A stretch of DNA of 64,000 nucleotides, from assembly GCF_041296265.1 (NCBI RefSeq), contig NC_091693.1, forward strand, positions 28,086,001 through 28,150,000, read 5' to 3'. Position numbers and translations under genes: made by a program. The stretch comes from Equus caballus. Its lineage: Eukaryota > Chordata > Mammalia > Perissodactyla > Equidae. The notes under the pieces are model-generated. The model saw only the letters and a list, made by a program, of their open reading frames with translations. It was not told the origin of the DNA and made no database searches. Shown piece by piece: positions 1 through 12,570 of the stretch (positions are counted from its first letter, which is position 1; each line of letters opens with the position of its first letter).

Positions 1-3000
1 GCCAAGAATACTCTATCCAGCAAGAATTTCAACCAGATATGAGGGAGAAATTAAATCTTTTCCAGACAAACAAAAGTTAAGGGAATTTGTAACTAAAAGC
101 CCTCCATTACAAGAAATCCTCAAGAAGGCTCTCATACTTGAAAAAAGAAAAAAGGGAGAAAGGGGACACAATCCACAGACTAGGGAGACCGATGGATAGA
201 ACCAGAACAGGATAGCAAATATTCAATTATAGCATTAGGGTAAGGTAAGGAAACTACCAAAACAAGGACAACCTTAGCACTCTAACTACAAATTAATAAG
301 ACGTGTTGGAATAAAAAATGAAAATAATTATTTAGGAGGGAAGAGCAAAGGGTCTAAATCAGTATTGGTCGAGTAAGTAAGAGACCACCAGAGAATAGAC
401 TATATTATACACGAGATTCTAAATACAAACTTCAAGGTAGACACTAAAATAAAGTACAGAACAGAGTCACAAATCATAGATAAGGAAAAATCTAAGAAAC
501 TCAGCATAAGAAATTGCAGTATTAAATGGGTAGTCTAAAGCACATAGGAAAAGAAACACAGGAAAACAAGATAATGAGCGACAGATTGACAGCATTAAGT
601 CCACATGCATCAATAATCACTCTCAATGTGAACGGATTGAACTCTCCAATAAAAAGACACAGAGTGGCAAAATGGATTAAAGAACAAGATCCAACAATTT
701 GTTGCCTCCAGGAAACACACCTCAGCCCCAAGGACAAACACAGACTCAGGGTGAAGGGGTGGAGGACAATACTTCAAGCAAATAGCAAGGAAAAAAAGGC
801 AGGTGTTGCAATTCTCATATCAGACCAAGTGGATTTCAAAATAAGACAGGTAAAGAGAGACACAGAGGGACAATATATAATGATCAAAGGGACATTTCAT
901 GAAGAAGAAATAACGCTTATAAATATCTATGCACCCAACACAGGAGCACCAAGATTCATACAGCAACTATTAACAGACCTAAAGGAAGATGTTAAAAACA
1001 ACACAATAATAGTAGGGGACCTCAACACCCCACTCACATCAATGGACAGATCATCCAGACAGAAAATCAACAAGGAAATAGTGGAGCTGAATGAAAAACT
1101 AAAACAATTGGACTTAATAGACATATATAGATCACTCCACCCTGAAGGAGCTGAATACACATTCTTCTCAAGTGCACATGGAACATTCTCTAGGATAGAC
1201 CATATGTTGGGAAACAAGACAAGCCTCTACAAGTTTAAAAAAATTGAAATAATAACAAGCATCTTCTCAGATCATAGTGCTATAAGGCTAGAAATTAATT
1301 ACAAGAAAAAAGCTGAGAAAGGCACAAAGATGTGGAGACTAAACAACACACTACTGAACAAGCAATGGATCATTGAAGAAATTAAAGAAGAAATAAAAAA
1401 ATACCTGGAAACAAATGAAAATGATAGCATGCCATACCAACTCATATCGGATACAGCAAAAGCTGTATTAAGAGGAAAATTCATCGCAATACAGGCACAT
1501 CTTAACAAACAAGAAAAATCCCAAATAAGCAACCTTAAAGCACACCTAACTGAACTAGAGAAAAAAGAACAAATGAAGCCCAAAGTCAGCACAAGGAGAG
1601 AAATAATAAAAATCAGAGCAGAAATAAATACTATTGAAACGAAAAAGGCAGTAGAAAGGATCAATGAGACAAAGAGCTGGTTTTTTGAGAAGATAAATAA
1701 AATTGACAAACCACTAGCCAGACTTACAAAGAAAAAAAGGGAGAAAGCTCAAATAAACAAAATCAGAAATGAACGAGGAGAAATAACAACAGACTCTGCA
1801 GAAATACAACAGATTATAAGAGAATACTACAAAAAACTATATGCCAACAGAATGGATAACCTAGAGGAAATGGATAAATTCCTGGACTCCTACAATCTCC
1901 CAAAGCTCACTCAAGAAGAGGCAGACAATTTGAACAGACCAATCACAAGCAAAGAGATTGAAACAGCCATCAAAAACATCCCAAAGAATAAAACCCCAGG
2001 ACCAGATGGCGTTCCTGGGGAATTCTACCAAACTTTCAGAGAGGATTTAATACCTATCCTTTTCAAGCTATTCCAAAAAATTAGGGAAGATGGAACGCTT
2101 CCTAACACATTCTATGAGGCCAACATCACGCTGATACCAAAACCTGACAAGGACACCATGAAAAAAGAGAACTACAGGCCAATATCACTGATGAACATAG
2201 ATGCAAAAATTCTAAACAAAATTTTGGCAACCAGAATTCAATTCATCAAAAGAATCATACATCAGGATCAGGTGGGATTCATACCAGGGACACAGGGATG
2301 GTTCAACATCCGCAAATCAATCAACGTGATACACCACATCAACAAACTGAGAAATAAAAACCACATGATCATCTTAATAGATGCAGAGAAGGCATTTGAC
2401 AAGATCCAACAGCCATTTATGATAAAAACTCTGAACAAAATGGGGATAGAAGGAAACTACCTCAACATAATAAAGGCCATATACGACAAACCCATGGCCA
2501 ACATCATTCTCAATGGGCAAAAACTGAACCCAATCCCCCTGAAAACAGGAACGAGACAAGGATGCCCTCTATCACCACTCTTATTTAACATAGTACTGGA
2601 GGTCCTGGCCAGAGCAATCAGGGAAGAAAAAGGAATAAAAGGAATCCAAATAGGGAGGGAAGAAGTGAAACTCTCGCTGTTTGCAGACGACATGATCTTA
2701 TATATAGAAAACCCCAAGAATCCATTGGAAAACTCTTAGAAGTAATCAACAACTACAGCAAAGTTGCAGGGTATAAAATCAATTTACATAAGTCAGTAGC
2801 ATTTCAATACTCCAGTAATGAACCAACAGAAAAAGAGCTCAAGAATACAATACCATTCACAATCGCAACAAAAAGAATAAAATACCTTGGGGTAAATTTA
2901 ACTAAGGAAGTGAAGGAACTATGTAATGAAAATTACAAGGCCTTTCTGAGAGAACTGGATGACAACATAAGGAGATGGAAAGACATTCCATGTACATGGA

Positions 3001-4592
3001 TTGGAAGAATAAACATAGTTAAAATGTCCATTCTACCTAAAGCAATCTACAGATTCAACGCCATCCCAATCAGAATCCCAATGACATTCTTTACAGAAAT
3101 AGAACAAAGAATCCTAAAATTCATATGGGGCAACAAAAGACCCCGAATTTCTAAAGCAATCCTGAGAAAAAAGAACAAAACGGGAGGCATCACAATCCCT
3201 GACTTCAAAACATACTACAAAGCTACAGTAATCAAAACAGCATGGTACTGGTACAAAAACAGGTGCACAGATCAATGGAACAGTATTGAAAGCCCAGAAA
3301 TAAAACCACACATCTATGGACAGCTTATCTTTGACAAAGGAGCTGAGGGCATACAATGGAGAAAAGAAAGTCTTTTCAACAAATGGTGCTGGGAAAACTG
3401 GAAGGCCACATGTAAAAGAATGAAAATTGACCACTCTTTTTCACCATTCACCAAAATAAACTCAAAATGGATTAAAGACCTAAAGGTGAGACCTGAAACC
3501 ATAAGCCTTCTGGAAGAAAACGTAGGCAGTCCACTCTTTGACATCAGTATTAAAAGGATCTTTTCGGACACCATGCCTTCTCAGAGAAGGTAAACAATAC
3601 AAAGAATAAACAAATGGGACTTCATCAGACTAAAGAGCTTTTTCAAGGCAAATGAAAACAGGATTGAAACAAAAAAACAACCCACTAACTGGGAAAAAAT
3701 ATTTGCAAGTCATATATCTGACAAAGGCTTAATATCCTTAATATATAAAGAACTCTTGCAACTCAATCACAAAACATCAAACAACCCAATCAAAAAATGG
3801 GCTGGAGACATGAACAGACATTTCTCCAAAGAAGACATACTGATGGCCAATAGGTACATGAAAAGATGCTCATCATCGCTGATCATCAGGGAAATGCAAA
3901 TCAAAACTACACTAAGATATCACCTTACACCCGTTAGAGTGACAAAAATATCTAAAACTAATAGCAACAAATGTTGGCGAGGTTGCGGAGAAAAAGGAAC
4001 CCTCCTACACTGCTGGTGGGAATGCAAACTGGTGCAGCCACTATGGAAAACAGTATGGAGATTCCTCAAAAAACTAAAAATAGAACTACCATACGATCCA
4101 GCCATCCCACTACTGGGTATTTATCCAAAGAGCCTGAAGTCAGCAATCCCAAAAGTCCTGTGCACCCCAATGTTTATTGCAGCACTGTTTACAATAGCCA
4201 AGACGTGGAAGCAACCTAAGTGCCCATCAACAGACGAATGGATAAAGAAGATGTGGTACATATATACAATGGAATACTACTCAGCTGCAAAACAGAAGAA
4301 AATCATTCCATTTGCAATAACATGGATGGACCTTGAGAGAATTATGTTAAGTGAAATAAGCCAGCGAGAGAAAGATAATCTGTGTATGACTCCACTCATA
4401 TGAGGAATTTAAAACTATGGACCAAGAACAGTTTAGTGGATACCAGGGGAAAGGTGGGGTGAGGGGTGGGCACAAAGGGTGAAGTGGTGCACCTACAACA
4501 TGACTGACAAACATTAATGTACAATTGAAATTTCACAAGATTGTAACCTATCAATAACTCAATAAAAAAAAAACTGGAAAAAAAAAAAAACA
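1..4592 (+). mobile_element. LINE-1, 5' part cut by window edge
   Basis: This is a long L1 retrotransposon in sense orientation. Bases 1-525 hold no long reading frame and look like the L1 sequence before ORF2; ORF1 and the 5' UTR would lie left of the window. ORF2 follows at 526-4403, then a short G-rich 3' UTR (about 4404-4560), and it ends with an AATAAA-type signal and A-rich tail (4558-4592). The 5' target-site duplication cannot be tested because the 5' end is outside the window. The ORF2 frame has only two breaks, so it is fairly young compared with the other L1 pieces here. Confidence 0.95.
526..4403 (+). pseudogene. L1 ORF2 (endonuclease-reverse transcriptase), nearly intact
   Basis: ORF2 encodes the L1 replicase: an APE-type endonuclease, a reverse transcriptase and a C-terminal cysteine-rich region. 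The endonuclease starts near residue 30 with [17 protein letters not shown] and the ...CCLQETHL motif. The reverse transcriptase carries the [14 protein letters not shown] and FADDMILY motifs, the latter holding the catalytic FADD. The first open stretch runs 526-2739. Near 2716 one base of an A run appears lost relative to the family ([11 protein letters not shown] expected), which shifts the frame. The frame then continues to an in-frame TAA at 3591-3593, and after that to 4403 with the cysteine motif [16 protein letters not shown]. Start choice between Met at 526 and at 574 is open. Only one frameshift and one stop are seen in about 1,290 codons, so the copy is young but not autonomous. Confidence 0.93.
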
Positions 4593-4599
4593 TGACACC

Positions 4600-4922
4600 A
4601 AACATTAGTGGTTTAAAATATCAAACAATGCCTTAGCTCTCATAATTTTGGGGTCAGGAAATCAAACAGGGCTCAGCTGGGTGAGCCTGCTCTTCCCCGT
4701 GGCATCAATGGCAATCACTTGGCGATACTCAGGTGCTGTGTGGGTTGGTTTAGAGTGTCTGGGATGACTTCACTCACGTTGCTGTGCCTTCTTATAGATG
4801 GCTGGAAGGCTGGGCTCAGTGGGAACTTTCAACCAGGGCGCTTACACATGGGTAGACTTTTTTTTTTTTTAAAGTGCCCATGGGGGACTTTTTGCCTCTG
4901 GCATTTTGTTTTTGTTTTTGTT
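4600..4922. repeat. old interspersed repeat, MaLR/LTR-like, unclassified
   Basis: This noncoding stretch between the first L1 and the next SINE contains the phrase 'ggtcaggaaatcaaacagggctc' style sequence followed by a 'gctgggtgagcctgctcttcc' style segment, which resembles reverse-strand MLT1-type LTRs. The match is weak and from memory. No gene is seen. Confidence 0.3.
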
Positions 4923-4923
4923 T

Positions 4924-5142
4924 TAGAAAGATTAGCCCTGAGCTAACTACTGCCAGTCCTCCTCTTTTTGCTGGGGAAGACTGGCTCTGAGCTAACATCC
5001 AAGCCTATCTTCTTCTACTTTATACGTAGGACGCCTACCACAGAATGGCTTGCCAAGTGGTGCCATGTCCGCACCCAGGATCCGAACCGGCGAACCCCAG
5101 GCCGCCAAAGCAGAACGTGCCACCAGGCCAGCTCCCCCAGCA
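4924..5142 (-). mobile_element. ERE-type SINE
   Basis: Reverse-oriented perissodactyl ERE. The tail side starts with 'gattagccctgagctaac', followed by the 'cctcctctttttgctg' and 'accacagaatggcttgcca' segments, and the tRNA-like head ends in 'ccaggccagctcccc'. It abuts the truncated L1 at 5143. Confidence 0.93.
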
Positions 5143-7478
5143 CCATTTATTGAAGATGCTTGCCTTTCTCCATTGTATGTTCTTGGCTCCTTTGTCAAAG
5201 ATTAACTGTCCATAAATGTGTGGTTTTATTTCTGGGCTTTCAATTCTGTCCCATTGATCTGTGTGTGTTTTTGTACCAGGACCATGCTGTTTTGATTACT
5301 ATAGCTTTTTAATGTATTTTGAAGTCATGGATGGCAATGCCACCAGCTTTGTTCTTGTTTCTCAGGATTGCTTTGGCTATTTGGGGTCTTTTGTTGCTCC
5401 ATATGAATTTTAAGATTCTTTGTTCTATTTCTGTGAAGAATGTCATTGGGATTCTGATTGTGATTGTGTTGAATCTGTAGATTGCTTTGCGTAGTACGGA
5501 GATTTTAACTATGTTTATTCTTTGGATCCATGTGCATGGAATATCTTTCCATTTCTTTATGTCATTATGAATTTCTTTCAGTAATGTTTTATAATTTTCT
5601 TTGTATAGATCTTTCACCTCCTTGGTTACATTTGTTCCTATATATTTTTCTTTTTGTTGCGTTTGTAAATGAGATTGTATTCTTGAGTTCTTGTTCTGTT
5701 AGTTCGTTATTAGAGTATAGAAATGCTACTGATTTTTGTAAGTTGACTTTGTACACTGCAACTTTGCTCTAGTTGTTGATTATTTCTAATAGTTTTCTGA
5801 TGGATTCTTTAGGATTTCTATATATATAAAATCATGTCATCTGCAAACAGTGAGGGTTTCACTTCCTCTGTGCCTATTTGGATTCCTTTAGTTTCTTTTT
5901 CTTGCCTAATTGCTCTGGCCAAAACCTCTAGTAGTATATTGAATAAGAGTGGTGAGAGTGGGCACCGTTGTCTTGTTCCTCTTCTCAGAGAGATGGTTTT
6001 CAGTTTTTCCCCATTGAGTGTGATGTTGGCTGTGGGTTTGTCATATATGACCTTTATCATATTGAGGTACTTTCCTTCTATACCCATTTTATTGAGAGTT
6101 TTTATCATGAGCAGATGTTGGATCTTGTCAAATTCTTTCTCTGCATCTGTGGAGATTATCATGTGTTTTTTGTTTCTCATTTTCTTAATGTGGTATATCA
6201 CATTGACTGATTTGCACATGTTGAAGCATCCATGTGTCCCTGGTACGAATCCCACCTGATCATGCTGTATGATCTTTTTAAGGTATTGCTGTATTTGGTT
6301 TGCCAATATTTTGTTGAGGAGTTTTGCATCTATGTTCATCAGCAATATTGGCCTGTAACTTTCCTTCTTTGTGTTGTCCTTATCTGGCTTTGGTATCAGG
6401 GTGATGTTGGCCTTGTAGAATATCTTAGGAATAGTCCCATCTTCCTCAATTTTTTGGAATAGTTTGAGAAGAATAGGTAATAAATCTTCTTTGAATGTTT
6501 GGTAGAATTCTCCTGAGAAGCTGTCTGGTCCTGAACTTTTATTTTTGGGGAGGGTTTTAATAACTGTTTCAATCTCATGTGATTGGCCTATTCACATTCT
6601 CTATTTCTTCTTCATTCAGTTTTGGGAGGTTGTAAGAGTCTAAGAATGCATCCATTTCTTCTAGATTGTCCAGTTTGTTGGCATATAGTTTTTCATAATA
6701 TTCTCTTATAATCTTTTGTATTTCTGTGGTATCCATTGTAATTTCTCCTCTTTCATTTCTAATTTTATTTATTTGAGCCTTCTCTCTTTTTTTCTTAGTG
6801 AGTCTAGCTAAGGGTTTGTCTATTTTGTTTATCTTCTCAAAGAACCAGCTCCTTGTTTCATTGATCCTTTCTACAGTCTTTTTTGTTTCAATTTCATTTA
6901 TTTCTGCTCTAATTTTTATTATGTCCTTCTTTCTGCTGAGTTTGACCTTTATTTATTGTTCATTTTCTAATTCTGTTAGGTGTGGTTTAAGATTGCTTAT
7001 TGGAGCTTTTTCTTGTTTGTTAAGGTGGGCCTGTATTGCTATAAATTTCCCTCTTATGACCGCTTTTACTGCATCCCATATGAGTTGGTATGGTGTGTTT
7101 TCAGTCTCATTTGTCTCCATATATTTTTTGATTTGTCCTTTTATTTCTTCGACTACCCATTTGTTTTTCAGTAACAGGTTGCTTAGTCTTCACATTTTTA
7201 ATCCTTTCCCAGCTTTTTTCTTGTAATTGATGTCTAGTTTCATAGCATTATGGTCAGAGAAGATAGTAGATATGATTTCAATCTTTTTAAATTTACTGAG
7301 ATTTTCCTTCTTTGCCAATATATGGTCTATCGTGAGAATGTTCCATGTGAATTGAGAAGAATGTATACTCTGCCATTTTGGGATGGGGTCCTCTCTCTAT
7401 ATATGTATCTATTAAGTTCATCTGGTCTAGTATTTCATTTAATTCCACTATCTCCTTGTTGACTTTTTATCTGGATGA
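5143..7478 (-). mobile_element. LINE-1 fragment (ORF2), truncated at both ends
   Basis: Read on the minus strand this encodes the middle of L1 ORF2. The segment 5309-5617 carries the [15 protein letters not shown] and [20 protein letters not shown] family strings. The segment 5818-6345 carries the reverse-transcriptase strings [14 protein letters not shown] and FADDMILYI. The portion toward 7478 reaches the endonuclease-to-RT linker. It has several frameshifts and stops, no 3' UTR and no 5' UTR, and is older than the copy at 1-4592. It faces that copy in opposite orientation. Confidence 0.93.
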
Positions 7479-10002
7479 TCTAAAAATTAAGGATATATTT
7501 TTTAAAACAATCTAGATTTGATGGCATGGTAACACAAATGTTGACAAAAAGTTAGAAGTGGGAACAACCACCCATTTCCTTGGGCCTTGCATCCTGCATT
7601 TTACAGTTCTGCCCATGTCGCTGGGCTCTTTCCTTTGATTTGAATAAGGAAGGCATTTAAATTTGTCAACCTGGCTTCTGAAAATGATAGAATATAGTAA
7701 TATAAAGAGACTTCAATTCACCATAACACTGTCTGAAAATTGCAGGCCAAGTGACGCACAGTAAACAATTGTGGCACCCAGGAGAAAGAAAATGTTGCAG
7801 CAAATAGAGAACAAGGTCTCCATGTTTGTTAAATGTTGAGATAATAATTTTTAAACACTAGTATGGAAATTTCCAGCTATCCACAAAGGATGGGGAGGTA
7901 AATAATAGACCATGTGGATGTACCACCCAGCTCCACCAGGACCAATCCAGGGCTCAACTCATTTCCTGTCAAATTGCACCCAGTTCTCCTCCAGGAATTA
8001 CTTAAGTTCAAGCAAATCCTAGCAGCCATATAATTGCATCTCTAAATACATCATTGATTTCTCTAAAAGACAAACACACTTTTCTTTTTCTTAATTACTG
8101 GATCTTATCCTCCATAAACATATTAATTCTTCAATACCATCAGATATCGTCATCATTCAAATTCACCAGAATGTTTAGTAAATATTCACAATATTTTTGT
8201 TTGAATCTGCATCCAACCAGTTTTCTAACCCTTGTATCATATTTCTATGTACCTTGATTTTCTTATATTTTGCAGATACCCTCCCTCTTTTATCTTGAAA
8301 TATTTTGTTTCCTGAAAGAGGGCATTAATCATATGGAACTTTTGTTATTCTGATGTGGCCTACTGCCTCTTTGAGGTATCTTTTAACATGACATTTTTGA
8401 CCCATAATTCCATAAACAGATAGTTATTCTCCCTAATTTGACATTCAAGTAGACTCATTCATAGGTGTTCATGTCTACTTCTGTCTACTTCTTTTTGCAT
8501 CACATGAAAATATAATATACACTTGTCTCTATTTTTGTGACATTATGATCCATGTAATCAGGAGGTTCCTGTATCATCAGCCAGATCCATCCAGTAGGAT
8601 ATTCACCACTGACTGGCTCTTAAGGAGTTTGGCAGCCACTGAGGTTCAGTGACTGTATGGTCAGGGTAAGGGTGACCCCGGTCAGTCCTCCCTTTGCCTC
8701 TGTTGGGTGGAAACCATCTACTGAGAAGAGAGTTCCTGAGGAATAGTTCTGAGAGAAAAGAAAGGTCTTGATCCTTCCTCTTTATTTCTAATTTTTCATG
8801 GTGGCGATTTGGTTCTTTACTATTCCCCAGCTGTGAGGATTATTTTGTTGTGTTTTTAGCAGTATCAAACATATAGGTTTACATATATTCATTTGTTTTA
8901 ATTATTAAAAATATTACCTGGTGCCATAAACGTCCCACCCTTTGCCAGTGGGACTCCTTCATGCCAACCTTTCTGTTCTGTTCCCATGAACCTGGTGGTC
9001 TTTGGTGGCCCCTCTGCTTTCTTGTGCAGGAAGCTTCTGAGCTCCTCCCCCGCACTGCCTGCTCTAGATGTGGATCCAGCAGTTTCGTCAGGAAGCTGGA
9101 GTTGCTTTCAGTGAAGACAGTATTTAAAGACCATATATATATACTATATATGTGCATGTATAAAATTTGGAAATGAATTACCCATTATACCTAATCACAA
9201 TTTTATTACTTAAACATTTTACTTTTATTTTGTTCAATTATCAGTGCAGAACATATACTCACATAATTCTGCTTAAAATTCAGTGGAAATAAGTCCTCTT
9301 TGCTTGGTTAAACCCTAGTTTGGAACAATTACATTCTTTTCGTTATTTTTTTTAGATTTTCTCTTTAGGTTTATGAATTATATTTGAAAATACTTTTGAC
9401 AATTTATATATGTGAGAAAAATACGTGTAAACTTCTAAACCAAATGAAGATACATTCATAACAGTGGAGCTTCGTCCTGTCTCCTCAGCAGTTTCCTCTC
9501 TTCCTCACAGGTACCCATTTTTAGAGATTTTAAAATTTATCCTTCCATTTTTTAGATATAAAAATATAGACATGCACACAAAAACATATCAAGGTATATT
9601 TCTCTCTGGTTCTTAGTAAAATAAAGCTAATGGCACAGGATGTCCTGAGCCTTTCTTTTGTTTCTTTGCACGTCACAGTATGTCCTATCAGGGCGACAGT
9701 GAAGAGAATGTCCTCACTGTGTCCACAGAGGCCTGGGTTCCAGCGGGGGAGGCGCCGGGATTCCTTCCATCCCGCACTGAGTGAAGCTGGGTGGGTTCCA
9801 GTCCTTGTTGTTACAAATGATGCTGCAAGAAACAGATTTGTGGTTCTGAAAGGCCTGGTCTTCGTGTTCATTTGTTGCCCTTATTCTTTGTTCCTATTAT
9901 TGTCTTCCAAGCTTTTTCTCCCTTTTGTGGTTTTAATTGAGCATTTTTTATTATCTCATTTTCTCTCCTTTCTTAGCATTCCAGCTATACGTCTTTTTGG
10001 GG
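7479..10002. other. intergenic, no gene seen
   Basis: AT-rich sequence without a convincing gene. Around 9190-9850 the text resembles a minus-strand old L1 3' segment ('ttacaaatgatgctgcaa' near 9810), but this is weak. Short frames here have no recognisable domain. Confidence 0.5.
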
Positions 10003-10238
10003 TGGGGGGGGAGATTAGCCCTGAGCTAACTGCTGCCAATCCTCCTCTTTTTGCTGAGGAAGACTGGCCCTGAGGTAACATGTGTGCCCATCTTCTTCTA
10101 CTTTATATGTGGGACACCTGCCACAGCATGGCTTGCTTATCGGTGCCATGTCTGCACCTGGGATCCGAACTGGCGAACCCTGGGCCACCAAAGCAGAACG
10201 TGCTCACTTAACCACTGTGCCACCAGGCCAGCCTCTCA
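10003..10238 (-). mobile_element. ERE-type SINE
   Basis: Reverse-oriented ERE with the 'gattagccctgagctaac' tail side, 'ctttatatgtgggacacctg' body and a head complement ending '...gccaccaggccagcc'. It lies about 0.6 kb upstream of the V1R relic. Confidence 0.93.
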
Positions 10239-10851
10239 GTTATACTTCTTTCCTTACCTTTTTTAGTTGTTGCCCTAGAGCTAGCAATCAACATTGATAA
10301 CTAACTGACGGGATTTTTTTTCAGTATTTACTGTGTGAATCTGGTCGAGCGCCTGGAGTAAATCTCTCAGTATTGGGGGCTCCCTTATGACTGGGCCCCT
10401 GGAGTCTCTAACTCTCAGAGTTGTCGGCACTGAGCCTCCAGCAATTCACCAATTACAGTTCAGGTTCCCAGCCTGGCACTGGTTCCCATGGCAGCTTCTG
10501 CTCTTCAGTTTCTCTGCTCCCCTGGTCCATGACTCTGTGTGTTCACTCATATGTCTCTCAAACTCAGAGGCAGAGTTTTGCTGTGTGTCCTACCCTCTCT
10601 TATGGGTCCAGGAAGAGTTGTTGGTTTTCTGGTCTGGTTAGCTTTTACTTTCTGTGAGGTCGGTGTGGCTACTTCCAAGCTCCTTATATGCAGAACCAGA
10701 AACCAGAAGTCATCCTTCATGTTCAGATTCACTGGGAATAATGGTTTTTCTGAGAAAGGACACTTCCTGGGTGTAATGAGAATAACCAAATTTTCTCTTT
10801 CAGTCTCCAGGTTCCTCTGATATAAATAAAATCAAACTGCATCATCTCTAC

Positions 10852-11806
10852 ATGGACGGATGGGTTTCTATTAGCTTAAGTTGGGGTCTTACCTTCCTCA
10901 CTCAGACTGGTGCTGGAATCCTTGCAAATTGTTCACTCCTTTGTCTTTATAATGTTACTTTGCTCAATGCACACGTCTTGAGACCCACAGAGCTGATTCT
11001 CAACCAGCTGATCTTAGCTAACAACTTAGTTCTTTTCTCTAAAGGGGATCCCTCAGACAGCGGTGGCTTTTGGATTGAAATCTTTTCTCAGTGATGCTGG
11101 ATGTAAATTTGTCTTCTATTTACACAGAGTGGCCAGAGGTGTTTCCCTCAGTACCACCTGCCTCCTCAGTGGCTTCCAGGCCATTAAGCTTTGCCCCAGT
11201 TTCTCTGGGTGGTTGGAGCACAGAGTGAGATGCACAATGTTCATTGGCTTCTGCTGTTCCATCTGCTGCATCCTATGTCTCTTGTTAAATATGGTGATTA
11301 CTGTGAATGTACTTGGCCCAAAGAACAGTAAAAACACGAGTGTGGAAAACATTTACAGATACTATTCATTACGCATTCCTGAGAGACTGGTATTCTGCGT
11401 ATCTGCAGTCATTTACACCTCCACTGATGGTGTGTGTTTGGGTCTCATGGTCTGGACCAGTGGCTCCATGTTCCTTGTCCTGCCCAGGCACAAGCTGCAA
11501 GTCCAACACATTCACCGCAACAGACTTTCCCCCAGACCCGCCCATGAGGCCAGAGCCACACACACCATCCTGATTCTGGTGAGCATGTTTGTCTCCTTGC
11601 ACTCTTTAGTGGGTATTCTGTCATTTTGGATGACCCAGCTTGAGAACCCACACCCCTGGCTGATGAACACCTCTGTCTTGGTGTCTTTAGGCTTCCCAAC
11701 ATTCAGCCCCTTTGTGTTCCTTTTCAGTGATACCAGCATCTCAGAGTTTTGCTTTGTCTGCTGGACAAAGAACACAAATGCTCCAAGCATGGTCTCTGGG
11801 CCATAA
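10852..11806 (+). pseudogene. Vomeronasal type-1 receptor (V1R) with one frameshift
   Basis: V1Rs are single-exon seven-transmembrane receptors of vomeronasal sensory neurons. The first frame (10852-11094) starts MDGWVSISLSWGLTFLTQTG and covers TM1-TM2 with the family strings GILANCSLLCLY and LRPTELILNQLILANNLVLFS. Near 11043-11048 a run of G carries one base more than expected (SKG-IPQT in the family), which moves the frame. The rest (to 11806) is open: AFGLKSFLSDAGCKFVFYLH, RVARGVSLSTTCLLSGFQAI (TM3), CLGLMVWTSGSMFLVL (TM5), HIHRNRLSPR, EARATHTILILVSMFVS (TM6) and FPTFSPFVFLFSD (TM7). Total length, about 318 codons, is normal for a V1R. No other break is visible, so it is a recent pseudogene, a segregating null or an assembly indel. 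Human 19q13.43 also has V1Rs among ZNF genes. Confidence 0.92.
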
Positions 11807-11964
11807 GTTCCCTCCAGAACATCCTACCATTTATTGGCGTGCTTTTCTCAACATTTGTGGGCTTATATACAGGACTCGGATTCACTATTGAATAAAAATT
11901 CTAACAACTATGACCTCATAATTCTTAGTGGACTGCCAAAAGATGGACATGAATAAATAATCAC

Positions 11965-12570
11965 TCAAATGTATGGCAGTTCCTGAAAATATTGAACTGA
12001 GAATTACCATATGATCCGGCAATTCCACTATACCGAAAATAATGGAAAGCAGCGACTCAAACAGATATTTGTACCCCTGTGTTCACAGGAGCCTTATTCA
12101 CAACAGCCAAATGTGAAACAACCCAATGTCCACGGATGGATGAACGGATAAACAAAATGTGGAATATACATACAGTCGGATATTATTAAGCGTTAAAAAC
12201 GAATTAAATTCTGACACATGCTACAACATGGGTGGACTTTGAAGCTATTATCCTAAGTAAAATAAGCTAGACAAGAAAAGACAAATATTGTATGATTCTG
12301 TTTGTATGAGGGATCTAGAGTAGTCAAACTCGTAGAGACGCAAAGTAGAGGACTATTTGCCAGGGGCTGAGGGGAGAGGGGAATGGGGATGTTTGTCTCC
12401 CGAGTTCGGAGGCTCAGTTTGGGGTGATGTAAAAGTTCTGGAGATGGATAGTGCTGAGAGTTGCACAACAACGTGAATGTACTTGATGCCACGGAATTCT
12501 ATACCTAAAATGGTTAAGATGGCCAACGTTATGGTCTGTCTATTTTACCTCCATAATAAATGTAAAAGTA
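11965..12570 (+). mobile_element. old L1 (L1M-type) 3' end
   Basis: Diverged sense-strand L1 tail. It contains 'ccatatgatccggcaattcc', 'cacaacagccaaatgtg' and 'ggatggatgaacggataaac', the typical end of L1 ORF2, followed by the '...ggggctgagg...' style 3' UTR and 'aatggttaagatggc'. Many substitutions and indels; no coding capacity. Confidence 0.85.
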
